Positions 60,319 to 64,000 of a stretch of 64,000 nt of DNA are shown piece by piece. Position numbers and translations under genes: made by a program. Source of the DNA: JBHOQS01 sp042408875. GTDB taxonomy: Bacteria; Chloroflexota; UBA11872; JBHOQS01. The notes beneath the pieces were generated by a model, which had not been told where the DNA came from, searched no databases, and saw only the letters and a program-made list of their open reading frames with translations. The stretch lies in contig JBHOQS010000015.1 of assembly GCA_042408875.1 (NCBI GenBank), forward strand, positions 310,001 to 374,000, read 5' to 3'. Positions within the stretch are counted from its first letter, which is position 1. Each line of letters starts with the position of its first letter.

Positions 60319-60342
60319 GGCCTGTTCCCCCATCTGGAAAGT

Positions 60343-60378
60343 ATTGCTGAATTTCTCTGGATTGCTGAATTTCTGGAA
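60343..60378. repeat. 18-bp near-tandem duplication upstream of molybdoenzyme gene
   Basis: ATTGCTGAATTTCTCTGG (60343-60360) is followed by ATTGCTGAATTTCTGG (60361-60376) in the leader of the leftward molybdoenzyme gene. Confidence 0.8.
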
Positions 60379-60587
60379 ATAATGCAGTAACAAAGAGCTA
60401 CTCCTGCGCCCACGGCTGCTTGTTCGGCTTGTCGCAGCACTGCACCCTGGCAACCGTGAGACCGGCTGCCGGGAGGCATAGTACCGCGCCTGGATTGCTG
60501 GAGGCAACAGGCTCCGGCGCGAGGCCCGAGAGACCTAGCACGCCGGTTGCCTAGTGCATGCACCGGAGGAATACGAGGAGAGGCCGC

Positions 60588-60903
60588 ATGGAGGATTCTG
60601 AGGAGCTGTCAGGCACGGGACCACCGGAAGGCGGCGGAGCGCACGTTCAGGAGAGCGCCACGCACACTGAGCCCATCACCGGACGGGCTGTGGGCAACGC
60701 GCTGGTGTGGCTCATCGCCCTGATCGTGCTGGCTGTGCCTGTGCTCTGAGCTATCTCGGGCTCTTCGCCAGGCTCTTTCCAGAGCGCTGGAAGGCTTGCT
60801 GTGGCTACCGCTGCTTGGCACGCTGGTCGCCCTCGGGATCGTGCTCGGCGCGCTAGTGCTGCTGCGGGGGATAGATGCGCCAGATGCGCCGACGCGGCGA
60901 TAA
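60588..60903 (+). pseudogene. frame-split two-helix membrane protein (frameshift near 60747)
   Basis: ATG 60588, with GAGG upstream, opens a 53-residue frame ending in a hydrophobic helix NALVWLIALIVLAVPVL at TGA 60747-60749. In the +1 frame the sequence continues without any ATG, GTG or TTG near the junction as ELSRALRQALSRALEGL, then LWLPLLGTLVALGIVLGALV, to TAA at 60901-60903. The two parts together make a sensible two-helix protein of about 104 residues. Explanations: programmed +1 frameshift at CTC-TGA, a sequencing error, or a recent mutation. No family recognised. Confidence 0.55.
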
Positions 60904-60942
60904 ACACCTGTCGGGCCTTGAGCGATCCTGCGCCATCGTGCA

Positions 60943-61647
60943 TTATCGTGACGGCACTTCCTTACGACTCCGCTGCCATTCCTGGAGCGAGGGATGGGTC
61001 AGCCAGTGAGCCAGATGGAGCAGGATGCTCAGGAGCACCGTGCCGGCACCCAGGTGCTGCACGCGGTGCACCGGGCGCGGTGGCGCGCCCAGGGCGTCCC
61101 AGATCACCCGGCGGTGCCACGGGAACATGTTCGGCGGCAGGCGTGTCACCGGGAAGTAGCGTGACACTACCACCTCGTGACTGCCGGTGATGCTGCCGCC
61201 GACCGGGCGGCACAGGAACGCGGGAGAGCGGTGCGGCCGAAAGCCGGTGCGCTCATACCACCCGCTCTGGCACACCACCTGCACCCGAATGCCTGTCTCC
61301 TCCTCAACCTCGCGAGCCGCGGCATCCGCGAGCGGCTCGCCGGGCTCAACGTAGCCGCCAGGGAGCTCCCACAGCCGCGGGCTCTCGCGCATGGAGAGCA
61401 GCACCTCGGCATCGCGGAGCACGACTGCCTGGGCGATAACCGGCGGTTCGCGGCGACCCTGCGCCACACGCAGCGTCGGTCCGACATAGCCTCCCCACGC
61501 CCAGCGGGCTAGCCGGTGCAGCGGTGGTGGACCGTGGCGGTACATCGCAAGCAAGAGCGCTGACAACACCCGCAGGCCCCAGCCCGGCTGCTGGCCCCGA
61601 CGCTGTTGCTTCACCCTTCTCTTCTCAATGGCTGCATCCCCCATCAC
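60943..61647 (-). CDS. NUDIX hydrolase
   Basis: Pyrophosphohydrolase of nucleoside-diphosphate derivatives, 234 residues. The complete Nudix box lies at residues 97-120, GGYVEPGEPLADAAAREVEE then ETGI (G-X5-E-X7-REUXEEXGU). An N-terminal stretch (~1-65) and a hydrophobic C-terminal segment (GAGTVLLSILLHLAHWLTH) extend beyond the ~150-residue core; the latter could attach it to the membrane. Substrate not predictable. A partial duplication of ACGTGTCTAC lies upstream at 61670-61699. Confidence 0.9.
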   Translation of the reverse strand: MMGDAAIEKRRVKQQRRGQQPGWGLRVLSALLLAMYRHGPPPLHRLARWAWGGYVGPTLRVAQGRREPPVIAQAVVLRDAEVLLSMRESPRLWELPGGYVEPGEPLADAAAREVEEETGIRVQVVCQSGWYERTGFRPHRSPAFLCRPVGGSITGSHEVVVSRYFPVTRLPPNMFPWHRRVIWDALGAPPRPVHRVQHLGAGTVLLSILLHLAHWLTHPSLQEWQRSRKEVPSR

Positions 61648-61745
61648 TTACCGAAGAGCACGTATCCTCACGTGTCTACTACTCTACTACGTGTCTACGC
61701 CTACGCCAAAGCATCCCTGGCCCACCGCGGGCCGGGGATGCCTCT

Positions 61746-63152
61746 CTAGCGGATCATATCCACTGTATCGACTGTATCGACGAACCGCCGTAGGTGCAGC
61801 TCGAGCTCCGCCGCGACGTCGGGATGCTGGTCGATGACATTGCGCTGCTCCTGGGGATCGCGCGTGCGGTCGTAGAGCTCAGGCGGCCGGCTCCCATCGA
61901 TCGGCAGCAGGTAGCTCCATTCATGGGTGCGCACGGCCCACTCACGGTTCCAGTGACCACCGAAGACGTAGTCACGCACCTTGTCCACCTCGCCGCGCAG
62001 GAGCGGCATCAAGCTCTTGCCGGTGAGGTGCACCCGCTGCGATGCTGCCGGCAGGTCCTGCGGGAAGATCGTGCGCGCCCGCTGGTTCGGCGCTAGGTAG
62101 GTCAGCTCAAGCGGCACAGGAATGCCTAGTGCATCCAGCACCGTGGGCATGAGGTCGACCGTCTGCACCAGCGCAGAGATGCGGCGGCCGCGGCCGATCC
62201 CCTCCGGATGGCGCATGATCCACGGCACGTGCACCAGCTCCTCGTAGTCCCACGGCCGCGCCTTCCGAATGATGCCATGCTCCCCGAATGGCTCACCATG
62301 ATCCGACACATGCATGATCAAGCTATTCTCATAGAGGCCCAGGTCGCGAATGCGCTCGAGCAGGACGCCGATCCACTTATCTACAAACGTTACCTCGCCG
62401 GCATAGAGCGCCTTCGTATGGCGCACCTCCTCCGGCGTCATGTAGCCTTCGACTGGCCCGGGCACCGGATCGATGAGTTCCTGCCCTGTATAGTCAGGGT
62501 CGTACATCCGGCGGTACGGCTCAGGCGGGTCCCATGGCTCGTGCGGGTCAAAGCAGTCTACCCACAGGAACAGGCGATCTTTCTGCGTCTTCGTCACGTA
62601 CTCCAGCCAGCGGATCGCCTCTTTGACCACGCGGGCGACAAAGTAGTCCTCTTCGCACCTGCGCACCGAGATGTTCTTCATGTACTGCGTAAAACGCGGC
62701 AGCCACAGCTCATCACTCTCGTTCCCGGTGCCGTGGCGCAGGCGGTGGTAGGTAGTGACGTCGACCTTCAGATCTGGATCGACGATCCAGGGGTCGTACT
62801 CCTGACCGCGGACCCAGACCACTGTATCGAAGCCGCGCCCGCAGTTGTAGACCGGCTTGTGCATGTGATAGACGTCCGTGATCAGGGCGCTGGTATAGCC
62901 CTTATCCCACAGCACCTCCGCCAGCAGATAGTCGGAGTTCTCAAACGGCTGCCAGCCGGCGCGGTGGAAGTGATAGCGACCGGTCCACCAGGCGCGCCGC
63001 GTGGGCATCGTAGGCAGGTTCTCGCTGTAGGCGTGCTCGAAGAGCGTGCCGTCGGCGGCCAGCCGGTCGAGGTTCGGTGTCTGCACGTACGAGCCATAGC
63101 AGCCCACATGGTCGGCGCGCAGGGAGTCGGTTACAATGACGATCACATTCAT
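61746..63152 (-). CDS. sulfatase-fold hydrolase lacking the formylglycine Cys/Ser
   Basis: Alkaline phosphatase/sulfatase superfamily protein, 468 residues. VIVIVTDSLRADHVGCYGSY with metal Asp9, YVQTPNLDRLAADGTLFEHA, and MHVSDHGEPFGEHG (the conserved DHG metal site) are typical. The position of the formylglycine precursor in C/S-X-P-X-R is Thr48: the segment reads LPTMPTRRAWWTG. Sulfatase activity by formylglycine is thus not expected; Thr serves as nucleophile in related phosphoesterases and phosphotransferases. The C-terminus has a small VDT repeat encoded by duplicated ACTGTATCG. No signal peptide. Confidence 0.88.
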   Translation of the reverse strand: MNVIVIVTDSLRADHVGCYGSYVQTPNLDRLAADGTLFEHAYSENLPTMPTRRAWWTGRYHFHRAGWQPFENSDYLLAEVLWDKGYTSALITDVYHMHKPVYNCGRGFDTVVWVRGQEYDPWIVDPDLKVDVTTYHRLRHGTGNESDELWLPRFTQYMKNISVRRCEEDYFVARVVKEAIRWLEYVTKTQKDRLFLWVDCFDPHEPWDPPEPYRRMYDPDYTGQELIDPVPGPVEGYMTPEEVRHTKALYAGEVTFVDKWIGVLLERIRDLGLYENSLIMHVSDHGEPFGEHGIIRKARPWDYEELVHVPWIMRHPEGIGRGRRISALVQTVDLMPTVLDALGIPVPLELTYLAPNQRARTIFPQDLPAASQRVHLTGKSLMPLLRGEVDKVRDYVFGGHWNREWAVRTHEWSYLLPIDGSRPPELYDRTRDPQEQRNVIDQHPDVAAELELHLRRFVDTVDTVDMIR

Positions 63153-63341
63153 AACGCCTATCCTGGGTGTTTTGTTTTTCTCCGGCTACTCCGTGGCTAC
63201 GCCGTAGCTCTGCTGAGCGCGGAAGCCTGCCACGGATCAGTGGAACGGACTGAACAGTTTCTTTGCTCAGCAGGTCACCGACGTGGCGCGCCCGGAACTA
63301 TGCAAGCCATACCCTGCATGGCAGCTCGGCTGTGAACTGCC

Positions 63342-64000
63342 TCACCGATGCAGTTCTCTCAAGAGAGCATCCACGCGTGGTTTGATCGCGGTCATCGTCT
63401 CGCGTGCGCCGCGCTCCCCCTCCCACAGGAGCCGTAGCTCTTCGTTCATAGCTCGCTCAATGTCAGCCCAATTCGGCGTGAACGGGTCCGGGCGCACATA
63501 TGCCATGCCTTCCACAAAGACCTGCGCATTCGCAGGCGGCTCTTTCGACTCGCGATACACGGCTTCTGCCACCGACCGTCGGCCAACAAGTGCTGCGCCT
63601 CCCATCGCCAACTGGCGCTGCGACTCCGGGCTGGTCAGATGCTTTACCAGAGCCCAGGCTTCCTCGTGATTGCGAGAAGCAGCGCCAATCGCCCAGGCCG
63701 GGCCGCTTGCTTGCATCGCTGGACCGGCTTTGCCGCGCGGCAGTGGCGCGGCATCCCAGGAGAAGCCTTTCACAAGTCGGCCTTCCACGATGTTAGCACT
63801 GTGCACCTGGATCATGGCGAGTTGACCGCGCTGGAAGAGCTGGAGTGCGCCAGCGCCAGCGCTGCGTAGCTCCGCGGGGGTTGGGGCCACGCGGTGCACG
63901 TGCATCAGATCTGCCAGGAACTGGAAGGCCTCAACAGTACTCGGTTGCGTCATTATACATTCTGTCTTTTCCGCGTTCAGCAGATCACCACCTCCAGACC
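63342..64000 (-). CDS. sugar-binding protein of ABC transporter, N-terminus beyond window
   Basis: C-terminal part of a fifth family 1 solute-binding protein. The reading frame stays open past 63953 to the window edge and encodes the expected continuation (GGGDLLNAEKTE before MTQPSTVEAFQFLADLMHVH), so the ATG at 63953 is internal and the gene starts outside. RGQLAMIQVHSANIVEGRLV, WAIGAASRNHEEAWALVKHL and the final ERAMNEELRLLWEGERG segment match the second lobe of these proteins. It lies upstream of the sulfatase-fold gene on the same strand with a 189-bp gap. Confidence 0.88.
   Translation of the reverse strand, partial: SGGGDLLNAEKTECIMTQPSTVEAFQFLADLMHVHRVAPTPAELRSAGAGALQLFQRGQLAMIQVHSANIVEGRLVKGFSWDAAPLPRGKAGPAMQASGPAWAIGAASRNHEEAWALVKHLTSPESQRQLAMGGAALVGRRSVAEAVYRESKEPPANAQVFVEGMAYVRPDPFTPNWADIERAMNEELRLLWEGERGARETMTAIKPRVDALLRELHR

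Overview
The window is GC-rich DNA of about 65% or more by eye. It looks like a free-living, probably thermophilic bacterium of the Chloroflexota. The grounds are compositional and functional: twin-arginine lipoprotein sugar-binding proteins, a GH127 enzyme, an M32 carboxypeptidase, a CoxL-type molybdoenzyme, C-tract/G-tract hairpin repeats between genes, and a large mixed CRISPR-Cas locus. This assignment is an inference; no rRNA or tRNA gene was found to anchor it.

Left flank (1-9366): an MFS transporter, an aldo/keto reductase, a thioredoxin-type arsenate reductase, a universal-stress/ParB-like fusion, and a leftward cluster of GH127 beta-L-arabinofuranosidase, MaoC dehydratase and CaiB-type CoA-transferase.

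CRISPR-Cas locus (about 9540-32550): a possible leader with four copies of a 10-bp motif and a promoter, then 57 repeats of 37 bp (9794-14080), then a rightward set of cas genes. The order is cas6, cas8b/cst1, cas7/cst2, cas5, cas3, cas1, cmr1, cas10/cmr2, cmr3, cmr4, cmr5, cmr6, a CARF-HEPN effector, cas2, cas4. A type I-B DNA-targeting module and a complete type III-B Cmr module therefore share one array, one Cas6 and one adaptation set, and the Cmr module lies between cas1 and cas2. The GGDD cyclase motif of Cas10 plus the CARF-HEPN protein implies cyclic-oligoadenylate signalling.

Boundary element (32580-34153): C/G-tract hairpin repeats with GGGACCTAACCCC ends sit in inverted orientation on both sides of a DUF559 endonuclease gene. 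This looks like a small mobile or repeat-propagating unit next to cas4.

Right flank (34284-64000): DinB-like protein, Gfo/Idh/MocA oxidoreductase, GT4 and GT2 glycosyltransferases, an orphan histidine kinase, an unknown protein with a nuclease-like motif, RraA-like protein, a carbohydrate-active toroid protein, a DapA-family protein, five sugar ABC solute-binding proteins with no permease in view, an AraC regulator, a PhyH dioxygenase, M32 carboxypeptidase, transaldolase, prolyl-tRNA synthetase, a xanthine-dehydrogenase-family large subunit, a frame-split small membrane protein, a NUDIX protein and a sulfatase-fold protein. The content suggests plant-polysaccharide or sugar-acid catabolism.

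One pattern runs through the whole window: most longer intergenic spacers hold short (about 9-18 bp) tandem duplications. Several of these copy the ribosome-binding site or the start-codon context of the adjacent gene.
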